A DNA stretch of 64,000 bases. Origin: Salinisphaeraceae bacterium. Its GTDB lineage: Bacteria; Pseudomonadota; Gammaproteobacteria; Nevskiales; Salinisphaeraceae. Numbering within the stretch: the stretch's first letter is position 1; every line of letters starts with the position of its first letter. A model generated the notes under the pieces. That model did no database searches, had not been told where the DNA came from, and saw only the letters and a list, made by a program, of their open reading frames with translations. Position numbers and translations under genes: made by a program. Of the stretch, positions 24,531 to 36,596 are shown one piece after another. The stretch is from contig NYTH01000047.1 of the NCBI GenBank assembly GCA_002683405.1, positions 39,403 through 103,402 on the forward strand, read 5' to 3'.

Positions 24531-25940
24531 CTAACAGGAGTAGTACATGTCGAACTCGCAGGGATGCGTGGCCATCTGGAAGCGCAGCACCTCTTCGGTC
24601 TTGAGCTCGATGTAGCCATCGATGACGTCGTCGGTGAAAACGTCGCCAGCCTTGAGGAAGTCGCGATCGGCATCAAGCGCCTCGAGGGCTTCCTTGAGCG
24701 ACTGGGCCACGTGGGGAATGGCGGATTCCTCTTCCGGCGGCAGGTCGTACAGATCCTTGTCCATGGCTTCGCCCGGGTGGATCTTGTTCTTGATGCCGTC
24801 CAGGCCGGCCATCATCATCGCCGAGAAGGCCAGATACGGATTCGCGGTGGAGTCCGGGAAACGCACCTCGATGCGGCGCGCCTTGGGCGAACTCACCCAC
24901 GGAATGCGGCAGGAGGCCGAGCGGTTGCGAGCCGAGTAGGCCAGCAGAACCGGCGCCTCGAAGCCCTTGACCAGACGCTTGTAGCTGTTGGTCGAGGCGT
25001 TGGCGAAGGCATTGATGGCCTTGGCGTGCTTGATGATGCCGCCAATGTAGTACAGCGCCGTCTCGGACAGGCCGCCATACTCTTCACCGGCGAACATGTT
25101 CTTGCCGTCCTTGGACAGCGACTGATGCACGTGCATGCCCGATCCGTTGTCGCCGACCAGCGGCTTGGGCATGAAGGTCGCCGTCTTGCCGAAGCTGGCG
25201 GCCACGTTGTGCACGCAGTACTTGTACATCTGCACTTCGTCGGCCTTCTTGACCAGCGTGTTGAAGAGCATGCCGATTTCGCCCTGGCCGGCGGTGCCCA
25301 CTTCGTGATGATGCACCTCGATACTCAGGCCCATCTCTTCCATGGCCAGACACATGGCGGAGCGGATGTCCTGCTGGCTGTCGACCGGCGGCACCGGGAA
25401 GTAACCGCCCTTGATGCCGGGGCGATGACCCATGTTGCCTTCTTCATACTTGAGCTCAGAGCTCCAGTAGCCTTCCTCGGATTCGATCGAGTAGCCGGCA
25501 CCGCGCATTTCGTTGTGCCAGTTGACCGAGTCGAAAATGAAGAATTCGTTCTCCGGACCGAAGAACGCGGTATCCGCCACACCGGAGGCCTTCAGATAGG
25601 CCTCGGCCCGCTTGGCGAGCGAACGCGGGTCGCGCTCGTAGCCCTGCATGGTGCTGGGTTCCAGCACGTCGCAGCGGATGATGATGGTGGGCTCTTCGAA
25701 GAACGGATCCAGGACTGCCGTCTCGGGGTCGGGCATCAGCACCATGTCCGACTCGTTGATGCCCTTCCAGCCATCAATGGAGGAGCCGTCGAACATCTTG
25801 CCCTCTTCGAGAAATTCGTCGTCCACGACGCTGGCCGGCATGGTGACATGCTGTTCCTTGCCGCGCGTATCGGTGAACCGCAGGTCCACGAACTTGGCCT
25901 TGCTGTCTTTTATAAGTTTGAGAGCGTCACTACTCGACAT
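24531..25940 (-). CDS. glnA: Glutamine synthetase, type I
   Basis: ATP-dependent synthesis of glutamine from glutamate and ammonia; cytoplasmic dodecamer. 469 aa, the same length as E. coli GlnA. Motifs: [27 protein letters not shown], the ATP signature [16 protein letters not shown] and [20 protein letters not shown] carries the Tyr that GlnE adenylylates, so the enzyme belongs to the covalently regulated GSI-beta group. ATG 25940 has AAGGAG five bases upstream. Control by sigma-54 and NtrC is read from the upstream region; a strong terminator follows. Confidence 0.98.
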   Translation of the reverse strand: MSSSDALKLIKDSKAKFVDLRFTDTRGKEQHVTMPASVVDDEFLEEGKMFDGSSIDGWKGINESDMVLMPDPETAVLDPFFEEPTIIIRCDVLEPSTMQGYERDPRSLAKRAEAYLKASGVADTAFFGPENEFFIFDSVNWHNEMRGAGYSIESEEGYWSSELKYEEGNMGHRPGIKGGYFPVPPVDSQQDIRSAMCLAMEEMGLSIEVHHHEVGTAGQGEIGMLFNTLVKKADEVQMYKYCVHNVAASFGKTATFMPKPLVGDNGSGMHVHQSLSKDGKNMFAGEEYGGLSETALYYIGGIIKHAKAINAFANASTNSYKRLVKGFEAPVLLAYSARNRSASCRIPWVSSPKARRIEVRFPDSTANPYLAFSAMMMAGLDGIKNKIHPGEAMDKDLYDLPPEEESAIPHVAQSLKEALEALDADRDFLKAGDVFTDDVIDGYIELKTEEVLRFQMATHPCEFDMYYSC

Positions 25941-26023
25941 GCTTACTCCTTGAAATATGGAATGATCGCGCAAGCGAACGTTGGCCGTTCATCAGGGCCA
26001 ATATTCGATGGGCTACTATAAAG

Positions 26024-26038
26024 GCAGTTTTCATGCCA
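26024..26038 (-). promoter_or_regulatory. Sigma-54 (-24/-12) promoter of glnA
   Basis: Minus-strand TGGCATGAAAACTGCC has GG-N10-GC spacing and matches TGGCAyr-N4-TTGCw apart from one base of the -12 element. It predicts a start near 26012, giving a leader of about 70 nt. The NtrC-type site at 26101-26117 is about 97 bp upstream, a normal enhancer distance. Confidence 0.78.
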
Positions 26039-26100
26039 GACCATGGTGCACTGGAAATCAGTGACTTAGGCTCTCTCCCACAGGGGTACTCACAGTGTAA

Positions 26101-26117
26101 TGACCCAAATTGGTGCA
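26101..26117. promoter_or_regulatory. NtrC enhancer site upstream of glnA
   Basis: TGACCCAAATTGGTGCA matches TGCACCA-N3-TGGTGCA at 12 of 14 specified bases, with one perfect half. A weaker second match, TGCCAGACCATGGTGCA (26034-26050), overlaps the -24 element. Both lie in the glnA-glyQ divergent region. Confidence 0.72.
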
Positions 26118-26220
26118 GTCTCATAAAAGCGCCCCATTTTGGGGCAAATCATGGCCGGTGCGACCTGTCTACCAAACAAGACGTCCGCTATACTGCGCGC
26201 CGTCCAAACCCGGGAACACC

Positions 26221-27111
26221 ATGAATTTTCAGGAACTGATACTCGCGCTGCAGAGCTACTGGGCACAGCACGGCTGTGTGCTGGTGCAGCCGCTCGACAT
26301 GGAGGTGGGCGCAGGGACCTTTCATCCCGCCACCTTCCTTCGAGCCATCGGTCCGGAGCCCTGGCGCGCGGCCTATGTACAGCCGTCGCGACGGCCCACT
26401 GACGGTCGCTACGGAGACAACCCCAACCGGCTGCAGCACTACTACCAGTTCCAGGTGCTGCTCAAGCCGTCACCCGACGACATTCAGCAGCTCTACCTGG
26501 ATTCGCTGGCGCATCTGGGTCTGGACAACCGGGTACACGATATCCGTTTCGTGGAGGACAACTGGGAGTCACCCACGCTGGGCGCGTGGGGCCTGGGCTG
26601 GGAGGTCTGGCTCAACGGCATGGAAATCACCCAGTTCACCTACTTTCAGCAGGTCGGCGGTCTGGACTGCCGGCCGGTGTCCGGCGAAATCACCTACGGG
26701 CTGGAGCGCATCGCCATGTACCTGCAGGACGTCGACAGCGTCTACGACCTGGAATGGAGCAACGGACCGCAGGGTCGCGTGACCTACGGGGACGTGTTTC
26801 ACCAGAACGAGGTGGAACAGTCCGCCTACAACTTCGAACACGCGGACACCGGCCAGCTATTCCATCGCTTTGACGCGCTCGAGACGGAATGCCAGGCGCT
26901 GGTGGCGCAGCAACTGCCGCTGGCCGCGTTCGAGCGCATGCTCGCTTCCTCACACAGCTTTAATCTGCTGGATGCGCGCCACGCTATCTCGGTCACCGAA
27001 CGTCAGGGCTACATCCTGCGCGTGCGGGCGCTGGCACGCGCCGTGGCCCAGAGCTACTACGAATCCCGCGAGGCCATGGGTTTTCCCATGCAGAAAAAGG
27101 CCGCCGCATGA
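26221..27111 (+). CDS. glyQ: Glycyl-tRNA synthetase alpha subunit
   Basis: Catalytic alpha chain of the alpha2-beta2 bacterial GlyRS; charges tRNA-Gly. 296 aa. Begins [19 protein letters not shown], then [60 protein letters not shown] and [14 protein letters not shown], all family hallmarks. ATG 26221 is chosen by homology; a TATACT -10 element at 26189-26194 precedes it. The stop overlaps the glyS start (ATGA), fitting the equimolar complex. Divergent from glnA. Confidence 0.98.
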   Translation: MNFQELILALQSYWAQHGCVLVQPLDMEVGAGTFHPATFLRAIGPEPWRAAYVQPSRRPTDGRYGDNPNRLQHYYQFQVLLKPSPDDIQQLYLDSLAHLGLDNRVHDIRFVEDNWESPTLGAWGLGWEVWLNGMEITQFTYFQQVGGLDCRPVSGEITYGLERIAMYLQDVDSVYDLEWSNGPQGRVTYGDVFHQNEVEQSAYNFEHADTGQLFHRFDALETECQALVAQQLPLAAFERMLASSHSFNLLDARHAISVTERQGYILRVRALARAVAQSYYESREAMGFPMQKKAAA

Positions 27112-29180
27112 GCCGCCAGGCCGAAGATTTTCTGCTGGAGCTGGGTACCGAGGAGCTGCCGCCGACCGCGCTCGGGCGACTCAGCGCGGCGTTTTGCCGG
27201 GGCGTGGAAGAAGGCCTCTCCGAGGCCGGCTTCGACCATGGCGCCGTCGAGCGCTTTGCCACGCCGCGGCGTCTGGCGGTACGCATCCGGTCGCTGGCCG
27301 CCCGACAGCCCGATCAGACCATCGACAAGCTGGGTCCTGCCGTGGCGGCCGCCTTTGACGATGCCGGCCAGCCCAAACCGGCAGCACAAGGGTTTGCGAG
27401 GTCCTGCGGGGTCAGCGTGGATCAGCTCGAGCGTCGCGAGACCGACAAGGGCGAGCGCCTGGCGTACTCTGGCACCCAGCCGGGCGAAAGCCTGGAGGCA
27501 CTGCTGCCCGGCATTGTCGAGTCAGCGCTGAAGAAATTGCCGATTCCCAAGCGAATGCGCTGGGGTAGCGGAGAGGCGCTGTTCGTGCGGCCCGTGCAGT
27601 GGCTGGTGTGCCTGCACGGCAAGCGCGTACTCCCCCTGCATTGTCTGGGGCATGAAGCAGGACGCGATACACGCGGCCACCGCTTTCATCACGGTGACTG
27701 GATTCGACTCGACGCGCCGGCGGATTACGAGGCTCATCTGGAGGCGCCAGGTTTCGTCATCGCCGATTTCGAACGGCGCCGCGGTCAGATTCGCGAGCGG
27801 GTCAATCAGCTGCTCGACGCGGGCGAAACCCCGCTGATAACAGAGGCGCTGCTGGATGAAGTGACCGCCCTGGTGGAATGGCCGGTCCCTCTGTCGGGCA
27901 GCTTCGACGAGCGCTTTCTTGTGCTGCCGCGCGAGGTCATCATTGCCGTGCTCGAGGGCCATCAGCGCTATTTCCCGGTGGCTGACAGCCAGGGCCGGCT
28001 GCTGCCGAAATTCGTGACTGTCGCCAATATCGACAGCCTGGATCCGGCCCGCGTGGTCGCCGGCAACGAACGCGTCATCCGGCCGCGTCTGGCGGATGCG
28101 CTGTTCTTCTGGGAGCAGGATGCAGCCCTCGGACTGTCGGGGATGACAGAGGGCTTGGCGCGCGTCAGCTATCAGAACAAGCTTGGCAGCATGGCCGACA
28201 AGACTGAGCGCGTTCGCGAGCTTTCCGAGAAAATTGCCGACATGATCGGCGAAGATGCTGCTGTTTGCGGTGAAGCCGCCGGGTTGTGCAAGGCCGATCT
28301 GCTGAGCGCTATGGTCGGTGAATTTCCCGAGCTGCAGGGCTTGATGGGCGGCTATTACGCGCAGCGAGAGAATCGACCCGAGGCGGTGGCCGCGGCCGTG
28401 GCCGAGCACTACGATCCGGTCGCTGCGGGCGCAGCGATTCCCGCTTCCAGGGCCGGCTGCGTGGTGGCCCTGGCCGACAAGCTCGATACGCTGGCGGGCA
28501 TATTCGTGCTGGGCAAGCGACCCTCCGGCGACAAGGACCCGTTCGCGCTGCGGCGGGCAGCCCTGGGTGTTCTGCGCATCCTGGTGGAAACACCCATTGA
28601 GGCCGATCTTGACGCGCTGCTGCGTCCAGCCATTGCCCAGCAGCCACTGTCTGTCGATCAGGACAGCGTTCGCGACGCGCTGCTGGCGTTTTTCGGCGAG
28701 CGGCTCAAGGCCTGGTACGGCGAGCGCGACGTGTCACCCGAAGCGTTCGCGGCGGTCATGGCAAACGGTCTTGGCTCGCCGGCGGATTTCGATCGCCGGC
28801 TCGCCGCGCTGCAGCGTTTCAGCCAGACGGCGTCGGCCGTCGCCCTGTGCGGCGCGCACAAGCGCATTCGCAACATCCTTCGCAACAAGCCCGAAGATCA
28901 GACGCTGGATCCGGATGCTCTGAGCCTATCCGAGGAAAAAGCGCTGCACGATCAGCTCGAACGGTCTTCCCGGGCGGTCGAACAGCATGTCCGCGACGGG
29001 GATTATGGTGCAGCGCTGGAGTCACTGGCGGCTTTCGAAACGCCGGTCGCCGCGTTCTTTGACAACGTCATGGTCATGAGCGAAAACCCCAGGGAACAAA
29101 GCAATCGCCTGGCACTGCTGGGGGAGATGGATCGCCTCTGTCGCCGTGTGGCCGATATTTCGCGATTGTCGGTAGATTAG
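27108..29180 (+). CDS. glyS: Glycyl-tRNA synthetase beta subunit
   Basis: 690 aa, normal for GlyS (about 689 in E. coli). N-terminal [13 protein letters not shown], then [62 protein letters not shown] and EGHQRYFPV. The HD-like and anticodon-binding parts follow, with [37 protein letters not shown] and ending [28 protein letters not shown]. It provides tRNA binding for GlyQ. Coupled to glyQ by a 4-bp overlap; gmhB follows after 61 bp. Confidence 0.97.
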   Translation: MSRQAEDFLLELGTEELPPTALGRLSAAFCRGVEEGLSEAGFDHGAVERFATPRRLAVRIRSLAARQPDQTIDKLGPAVAAAFDDAGQPKPAAQGFARSCGVSVDQLERRETDKGERLAYSGTQPGESLEALLPGIVESALKKLPIPKRMRWGSGEALFVRPVQWLVCLHGKRVLPLHCLGHEAGRDTRGHRFHHGDWIRLDAPADYEAHLEAPGFVIADFERRRGQIRERVNQLLDAGETPLITEALLDEVTALVEWPVPLSGSFDERFLVLPREVIIAVLEGHQRYFPVADSQGRLLPKFVTVANIDSLDPARVVAGNERVIRPRLADALFFWEQDAALGLSGMTEGLARVSYQNKLGSMADKTERVRELSEKIADMIGEDAAVCGEAAGLCKADLLSAMVGEFPELQGLMGGYYAQRENRPEAVAAAVAEHYDPVAAGAAIPASRAGCVVALADKLDTLAGIFVLGKRPSGDKDPFALRRAALGVLRILVETPIEADLDALLRPAIAQQPLSVDQDSVRDALLAFFGERLKAWYGERDVSPEAFAAVMANGLGSPADFDRRLAALQRFSQTASAVALCGAHKRIRNILRNKPEDQTLDPDALSLSEEKALHDQLERSSRAVEQHVRDGDYGAALESLAAFETPVAAFFDNVMVMSENPREQSNRLALLGEMDRLCRRVADISRLSVD

Positions 29181-29241
29181 ACGCCATGCCCGGCGCGCGT
29201 GTTGATCCGCCGAGAGCGGGCGGCCGAGGGAAGCAGCGGCC

Positions 29242-29790
29242 ATGAAACTGATCGTTCTTGATCGCGACGGCGTCATCAATCGCGATTCGGCGGATTACAT
29301 CAAGTCGCCACGTGAATGGTATGCGCTGCCTGGCAGTCTCGAGGCCATCGCGCGGCTGGGCCAGGCCGGTTTCAGCGTTGTTGTCGCCACAAATCAGGCG
29401 GGTATAGCCCGCGGCCTGTTCGACTACGACGACCTGTTCGCCATTCACGATCGCATGCTGCAGCAGGTGAGCGATCTGGGTGGTCGCATTGACGCCATTT
29501 TCTTTTGTCCGCACGGCCCGCACGACGGCTGTGAATGCCGCAAGCCGGCGCCCGGCCTGCTGAAGCAGGTGGCGCGGCGCTATTCGGTCAGCCTGGACGC
29601 TGTTCCGTTCGTGGGCGATTCGCTCCGGGATTTGCAGGCCGCGACCGCCGCGGGTGCCCGCCCGGTGCTGGTAAAAACCGGCAACGGCCGCAAGACCCTA
29701 GCTGAACAGACCGACGCAGTCGGGCGCATCGAGGGATTGACGGTATTTGACGATCTGGCGGCCGTGGCCGCTGATCTATGCGGCCGGTAA
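29242..29790 (+). CDS. gmhB: D-glycero-beta-D-manno-heptose-1,7-bisphosphate 7-phosphatase
   Basis: HAD phosphatase in ADP-heptose synthesis for the LPS inner core. 182 aa. Catalytic DRDGVIN (Asp7, Asp9), VVATNQAGIARG, the zinc cluster CPHGPHDGCECRKPAPG, and PFVGDSLRDLQAA for the distal Asp. ATG 29242. In Pseudomonas the same run is gyrB-plsC-gmhB-glyS-glyQ; here the acyltransferase gene is missing and gmhB ends 16 bp from the convergent gyrB stop. Confidence 0.95.
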   Translation: MKLIVLDRDGVINRDSADYIKSPREWYALPGSLEAIARLGQAGFSVVVATNQAGIARGLFDYDDLFAIHDRMLQQVSDLGGRIDAIFFCPHGPHDGCECRKPAPGLLKQVARRYSVSLDAVPFVGDSLRDLQAATAAGARPVLVKTGNGRKTLAEQTDAVGRIEGLTVFDDLAAVAADLCGR

Positions 29791-29806
29791 AAAAACGCAG
29801 CCGCGA

Positions 29807-32236
<2,430 letters not shown>

Positions 32237-32495
32237 TTATTGATTGGTCGGACGCGTCGCCGACCAGAATGGCTGACCGTGTATTTTAGCACGCGGGGCC
32301 TTGATCACGCGCTTGAATCAACCGATACAGAACGGTCGACGCGAACGGCGACTGGCGTCGATTTTTCTGACGCTGTACCGCTCCGTTTCGGGCGACGGCC
32401 AACCCGAACCAACGGCCGATCATTGCGGCGACATCTGCTGGCGCACCTATCCGCCCATGCGGCAAAAACGATGCAAGCTGGGACGCAAGCTGGTG

Positions 32496-33578
32496 TTAAT
32501 TGCGCTGATGGACCACACCATGTTCCACGTGGAACATTCGCAGCTGATCCGACGCATGCGCAGGCAGCACATCAGTCGATTCCAGAAAAGTGAGAAATAC
32601 CTGGGCTTCCGACTCCGCCAACTTCCACAGCAGCTGCTCACGATAAGCCGGACCGAGCTCGGCCGCGATATCATCGACCAGGAGAACCGGTGAGATATCC
32701 CTCCGAGCACGCAATAGATCGGCTTGCGCGAGCAGCATACCGACGGTGATCACTTTCTGCTGCCCCCGAGAGACGAAATCACGCGCCGCACGACCGGCAA
32801 AGCGAAACTTCAGATCAGCACGGTGCGGGCCCGCCTGGGTAAACCCAAGACTCATGTCGCCGGTCAGATTACGGGCCAGCGTTTCCCCCAGCGACTGATT
32901 GATCGGCCAGCCGGTTTGAAATCGGATATCCAGATCGACGTCGCCGAGAATATCGCGAACATGCGATCGAACTAGGCGAGACAGGGCGCCAACATACTGC
33001 TGACGAAACGCATTCACGCGCTCGGCCGACTCAACGAGCGGCTGGTCCCAAACCACAATGGACGATTTCGGGCCGCGTTTCTTGATGGCTGCATTCCGCT
33101 GCCTCAGGCTTTGCATGTACCGACGCCAGGCTCGATAGAAGTCATGTTCCACGTGGAACACTCCCCAATCGAGAAACTTGCGTCGGTGATTCGGCCCTTC
33201 TTCAAGCAGGCGGTGGACGTTGGGATCAATCGCTTGTACGGGAAGGGCGGTCGCTAGGTCCGCCATGCGGCGAGCGTTCTCACCGTTGATACGGAAGCGC
33301 GAGTCGTGGGTGGTCCGCGTCAACCCGATGCGGCTGACCCGACCGGACCGAGCGCGCACATCTGCTTGAACGGTGGTTTCCAGCTCCCCCTGCCGAATCA
33401 CGGACCGCGCGTTCCCGACGCGGAAGGTCTGGCCACGGCTCAGCAGGAACAGCCCCTCCAGTACGCTGGTCTTTCCCGACGCATTATCGCCGACAAGGAC
33501 ATTCAGCCCGGGGCCCGGAGAAAGATCCGCGCTCCGTATGCAGCGCAGGTTATGGATGCGCAGACGATCTACGAACAC
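32496..33578 (-). CDS. recF: DNA replication and repair protein RecF
   Basis: SMC-like ATPase that helps load RecA at gaps. Walker A GDNASGKTS near residue 28, the ABC-type signature VSRGQQK and Walker B SPVLLVDDIAAELG. I use the GTG at 33578 (360 aa, VFVDRLRIHNLRCI): GAGG lies 8 nt upstream and it restores the usual family N-terminus; ATG 33611 would add 11 residues and has no ribosome site. Two 16-bp parS palindromes lie inside the gene and encode FHVEH twice, once near residue 140 and once near the C-terminus. Confidence 0.93.
   Translation of the reverse strand: MFVDRLRIHNLRCIRSADLSPGPGLNVLVGDNASGKTSVLEGLFLLSRGQTFRVGNARSVIRQGELETTVQADVRARSGRVSRIGLTRTTHDSRFRINGENARRMADLATALPVQAIDPNVHRLLEEGPNHRRKFLDWGVFHVEHDFYRAWRRYMQSLRQRNAAIKKRGPKSSIVVWDQPLVESAERVNAFRQQYVGALSRLVRSHVRDILGDVDLDIRFQTGWPINQSLGETLARNLTGDMSLGFTQAGPHRADLKFRFAGRAARDFVSRGQQKVITVGMLLAQADLLRARRDISPVLLVDDIAAELGPAYREQLLWKLAESEAQVFLTFLESTDVLPAHASDQLRMFHVEHGVVHQRN
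32521..32536. promoter_or_regulatory. parS site (ParB binding), copy 1
   Basis: TGTTCCACGTGGAACA, a perfect palindrome identical to the Pseudomonas-type parS core. It lies in the last codons of recF, about 4 kb from the origin region. It should nucleate ParB for origin segregation; parA and parB are not in the window. Confidence 0.9.
33145..33160. promoter_or_regulatory. parS site (ParB binding), copy 2
   Basis: A second exact TGTTCCACGTGGAACA, 624 bp from copy 1 and also inside recF. Chance occurrence of two identical 16-mers near the origin is very unlikely. Confidence 0.9.
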
Positions 33579-33619
33579 CGTAAGAGCCTCAGCCAATTGG
33601 CGAGGCCGCATCCGCGCAT

Positions 33620-34720
33620 CTAGAGACGCATGGGCATGACAACGTACCGGCTGCTGTCGTCGCCCACTTCCTTGAGCAGTCCGCTGCTATCAGAACCGGT
33701 AAGCTCAATCGCGAACTGCTCGCTGTCCATGGCGCCGAGCGCATCAATCAGGTAATTCACGTTAAACCCGATCTCCAGCGGCTCGCCCTGGTATTCGATC
33801 TCCAGTTCGTCCTCTGCCTCTTCCTGATCCGGGTTCTGAGCCTGCAGCCGCATTTTTCCGTCTTCAAATCCCAGCCGGACACCGCGGAATTTTTCGTTGG
33901 ACAGAATGGCCGTCCTGGACAACGCCTGTTTCACCAGCTCTCGATCGCCCATCGCCAGCTTGTCACCCGCGGATGGAATAACGCGCTCGTAATCGGGGAA
34001 CCGGCCGTCAATCAATTTGGTCGTGATCCGAACGTCTGGAAGATTCGCCTGCAGATGGTTATCAGACAGGCTGATGCGGATATTCAGATCGCTGTTACCA
34101 AGCAAACGGAGCAATTCCGTAATGGCCTTGCGAGGCACGATCACTTCTTTAAGCTCTTCCACCCCTGTTTCATGTGAAACATCACACATCGCCAGCCGAT
34201 GGCCGTCGGTCGCCACGCAGCGAATCTGATCCTGCCGCACGGCAAGCAGGAGCCCATTAAGGTAGTAGCGCACGTCCTGATGCGCCATGGCGAACTGGGT
34301 GCGGTCCAGCAGTCGCTTTAGCGCCTTCTGCGAGATGTCGAATTCGGTGCCCGCACCAATATCGTCGAGAAACGGAAACTCATTGGCTGCCAACCCCGAC
34401 AACGTGAAGCGCGAGCGCCCCGAGCTCACTTTAATCCGTTGCTCCTGCTGCTCGAGGCTAATATCAGCGCCGTCCGGCAGACCCCGACAGATATCCAGCA
34501 GCTTGCGCGCGGGTATGGTGACGGATCCCGGCTGGGTCACGGCCGCGCCAAACTGCGTCACCATTTCCAGCTCCAGATCGGTCGCGGTCAGTTTGACCCG
34601 GTCGTTCTCTGCCTGGATGAGGACATTGGACAGTATTGGCATGGTCTGTCGCCGCTCAACCACACCAATCACAGCCTGCAACGCCTCCAGCAATTCCAGC
34701 CGCGCTACCTTGAACTTCAT
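33620..34720 (-). CDS. dnaN: DNA polymerase III beta sliding clamp
   Basis: Ring-shaped processivity clamp. 366 aa, the normal length. MKFKVARLELLEALQAVIGVVERRQTMPILSNVLI, EFDISQKALKRLLDRTQFAMAHQDVRYYLNGLLL, FPDYERVIP and a C-terminal YVVMPMRL, where the last residues form the partner-binding end. ATG 34720 with AAGGG nine bases upstream. recF follows after a short gap, so dnaN-recF is likely one transcript. A parS variant lies inside the gene. Confidence 0.98.
   Translation of the reverse strand: MKFKVARLELLEALQAVIGVVERRQTMPILSNVLIQAENDRVKLTATDLELEMVTQFGAAVTQPGSVTIPARKLLDICRGLPDGADISLEQQEQRIKVSSGRSRFTLSGLAANEFPFLDDIGAGTEFDISQKALKRLLDRTQFAMAHQDVRYYLNGLLLAVRQDQIRCVATDGHRLAMCDVSHETGVEELKEVIVPRKAITELLRLLGNSDLNIRISLSDNHLQANLPDVRITTKLIDGRFPDYERVIPSAGDKLAMGDRELVKQALSRTAILSNEKFRGVRLGFEDGKMRLQAQNPDQEEAEDELEIEYQGEPLEIGFNVNYLIDALGAMDSEQFAIELTGSDSSGLLKEVGDDSSRYVVMPMRL
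34166..34181. promoter_or_regulatory. parS-like variant inside dnaN
   Basis: TGTTTCATGTGAAACA differs from the general parS form TGTTTCACGTGAAACA by one central base. It lies 1 kb from the nearer perfect copy. Binding strength is unknown. Confidence 0.6.
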
Positions 34721-34902
34721 TTGCTTATCCCTTCCGGTACTTCAAGACTATGCTCTGTTATTAATCTTTATATAAGAATAAAAGCAGTAGTAGCAGTAGA
34801 GGATCTAAATCTTGCTGGATAACTGCTTTTTATCCTATTAAATCAATACTTTATTCTATCTCTTAAGCTGTGGCCTGATCCCCTTCAATCCTTGGTGCGA
34901 AC

Positions 34903-34911
34903 TGTGGATAA
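34903..34911 (-). promoter_or_regulatory. DnaA box (perfect)
   Basis: TTATCCACA on the minus strand. Confidence 0.8.
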
Positions 34912-34971
34912 CCTGTGGCCTGAACACCATCCCGCAGCTCATCCCGCCGCTACCCGCAGCCGCTGCACAGT

Positions 34972-34980
34972 TTATCCACA
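34972..34980 (+). promoter_or_regulatory. DnaA box (perfect)
   Basis: TTATCCACA on the plus strand, just after the dnaA stop; in inverted orientation to the box at 34903. Confidence 0.8.
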
Positions 34981-34990
34981 GCATCAGGTC

Positions 34991-36316
34991 TTAGCGGGTC
35001 AGCGTACGCTCCAGATTGTGATAATCCTCGTTAATTCGCGTATCGGTTTCCCGGAGCTCCCTGATCTTCCGGCAGGCATGCATAACCGTGGTGTGATCCT
35101 TGCCCCCGAACGCCTCGCCAATTTCCGGCAGGCTGTGGTGGGTCAGCTCCTTGGCCAGCGCCATGGCCATCTGACGCGGGCGGGCGACCGAACGCGTGCG
35201 CTTCTTGCCCACCAGATCGGCCACGCGAATCTTGAAATACTCCGCAACCGTCTTCTGAATATTGTCGACCGTGACCAGCCTGTCGTGAATGGCCAGCAGG
35301 TCCTGCAGGGTGCGCTTGGCGAACTCCACATTGATATGTTGGCCGGTGAATCCGGCGGCTGCGACCAGCCGATGCAGCGCACCTTCGAGATCGCGCACGT
35401 TGGAGCGCACCCGCTGCGCGATGAAGAAGGCCACCTCACGGGGTAGATCCACGCCCTTTTGTTCGGCCTTGGCGAGCAGAATGGCCACGCGGGTCTCCAG
35501 CTCCGGCGGCTCCACCGAGACCGACAGGCCCCAGGAAAAACGCGACTTCAGCCTGTCTTCCAGCCCGTCCACCTCTTTGGGAAACCGGTCGCAGGTCAGC
35601 ACGATGCGCTGCTTGTTCTCGAGCAGGGCGTTGAAGGTGTGGAAGAACTCTTCCTGGGAGCGGTCCTTGCCGGCGAAGAAATGAATGTCGTCGATCAACA
35701 GCGCATCTACCGACCGGTAATGCGTCTTGAATTCATCCATCTTCTGGTGGCGCAGCGCCGTAATCAGGTCATTGACGAAGCGCTCGGCGTGGACGAAAAC
35801 CACCTTGGCGTGGGGATTGAGTTCAAGCATCCGGTGGCCAACACCATGCATCAGATGCGTTTTGCCCAGACCGACACCGCCGTAGATGAGCAGCGGGTTA
35901 TAGGCGGTATCCTTGGAAGTGGCCGTCTGTTCCGCAGCAGCGCGGGCTATCTGGTTCGACTTGCCCGGCACAAAGCTGTCAAAGGTATAGGCCGGATCCA
36001 GATTGCTGACCCATTTGCGCCCGCCGCTGCGCTGTCCGCGACGCGCGGCCTGGCCGTTACCGGGCAACGGCGCTGACTCACCCCCGCCGACGCTGATCCC
36101 GGCCAGCTCCTGGCCGCCCAGATCCTTGAGGGCCTGCCTGATATCGTCAAGGAATCGGTTGCCAACCTGCTCTCGCACGAATTCGTTGGGCGCAAGCAAT
36201 TCCAGACCTCGCTCGCTGGTGCTCGCCTGCAGCGGACGCAACAGGGTATTCACATCCTCGGGCCGAAGTCTCGACTCCAGCCTCAGAAGGCAGCGTTGCC
36301 ACAAGTCTCCAGACAC
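34991..36316 (-). CDS. dnaA: Chromosomal replication initiator DnaA
   Basis: AAA+ initiator that binds DnaA boxes. About 441 aa from a GTG at 36316 (VSGDLWQRCLLRLESRL, the usual domain I start, as in E. coli where GTG is also used); an in-frame extension reaches 36364. Domain I/II to about 110, domain III with NPLLIYGGVGLGKTHLMHG (Walker A), DALLIDDIHFFAGK (Walker B) and RLKSRFSWGLSV. Domain IV has RSVARPRQMAMALAKELT and GGKDHTTVMHACRKI, the DNA-reading helix. First gene of the leftward dnaA-dnaN-recF set. Confidence 0.97.
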   Translation of the reverse strand: MSGDLWQRCLLRLESRLRPEDVNTLLRPLQASTSERGLELLAPNEFVREQVGNRFLDDIRQALKDLGGQELAGISVGGGESAPLPGNGQAARRGQRSGGRKWVSNLDPAYTFDSFVPGKSNQIARAAAEQTATSKDTAYNPLLIYGGVGLGKTHLMHGVGHRMLELNPHAKVVFVHAERFVNDLITALRHQKMDEFKTHYRSVDALLIDDIHFFAGKDRSQEEFFHTFNALLENKQRIVLTCDRFPKEVDGLEDRLKSRFSWGLSVSVEPPELETRVAILLAKAEQKGVDLPREVAFFIAQRVRSNVRDLEGALHRLVAAAGFTGQHINVEFAKRTLQDLLAIHDRLVTVDNIQKTVAEYFKIRVADLVGKKRTRSVARPRQMAMALAKELTHHSLPEIGEAFGGKDHTTVMHACRKIRELRETDTRINEDYHNLERTLTR

Positions 36317-36536
36317 AATATTCCCGTTGTTCGGCTGCGAAAACGCGGCCCCGGACCCACACACAGCTGGGACCTGGCCGGAAAATATAAAAATTATTCA
36401 AGCATTATCAGTTGCTTGTGATAAAAACTAACGCCGCCGACGGCCTGATAGCGCTTCGCCGGCTGCGCAAGCCCCGCCTGGTACCTCGATAACGAGGCCC
36501 CGACTGGCGACTGACAGTAGCACGTCTGAGAAAGAG

Positions 36537-36545
36537 TTATCCACA
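36537..36545 (+). promoter_or_regulatory. DnaA box (perfect)
   Basis: TTATCCACA in the dnaA-rpmH intergenic region, 22 bp before the rpmH -35 element, so DnaA binding could also affect rpmH transcription. Confidence 0.8.
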
Positions 36546-36566
36546 GGGAAATTCATGTCTCAAGGC

Positions 36567-36596
36567 TTGCATTAAAGTCATTGCGAAAGCTAAAAT
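36567..36596 (+). promoter_or_regulatory. Sigma-70 promoter of rpmH
   Basis: TTGCAT (36567) and TAAAAT (36591) separated by 18 bp, about 95 bp before the rpmH ATG. Confidence 0.65.

Larger units (their letters stand above)
34721..34990. other. dnaA-dnaN intergenic region: candidate oriC element
   Basis: 270 bp with a clearly AT-rich part (about 34741-34870, rich in TTATTAATCTTTATATAAGA-type sequence) next to two perfect DnaA boxes, TGTGGATAA at 34903 and TTATCCACA at 34972. This is a possible unwinding element plus initiator sites. It also holds the dnaN promoter. No gene is seen. Confidence 0.6.

Noticed and set aside
24525..26021. Plus-strand open frame of 498 codons opposite glnA
   Set aside because: GlnA on the minus strand is certain and accounts for the lack of stops.
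26131..26145. GCCCCATTTTGGGGC hairpin upstream of glnA as a terminator or attenuator
   Set aside because: It lies upstream of the predicted glnA start and has only a short T run, so it has no transcript to terminate on present evidence.
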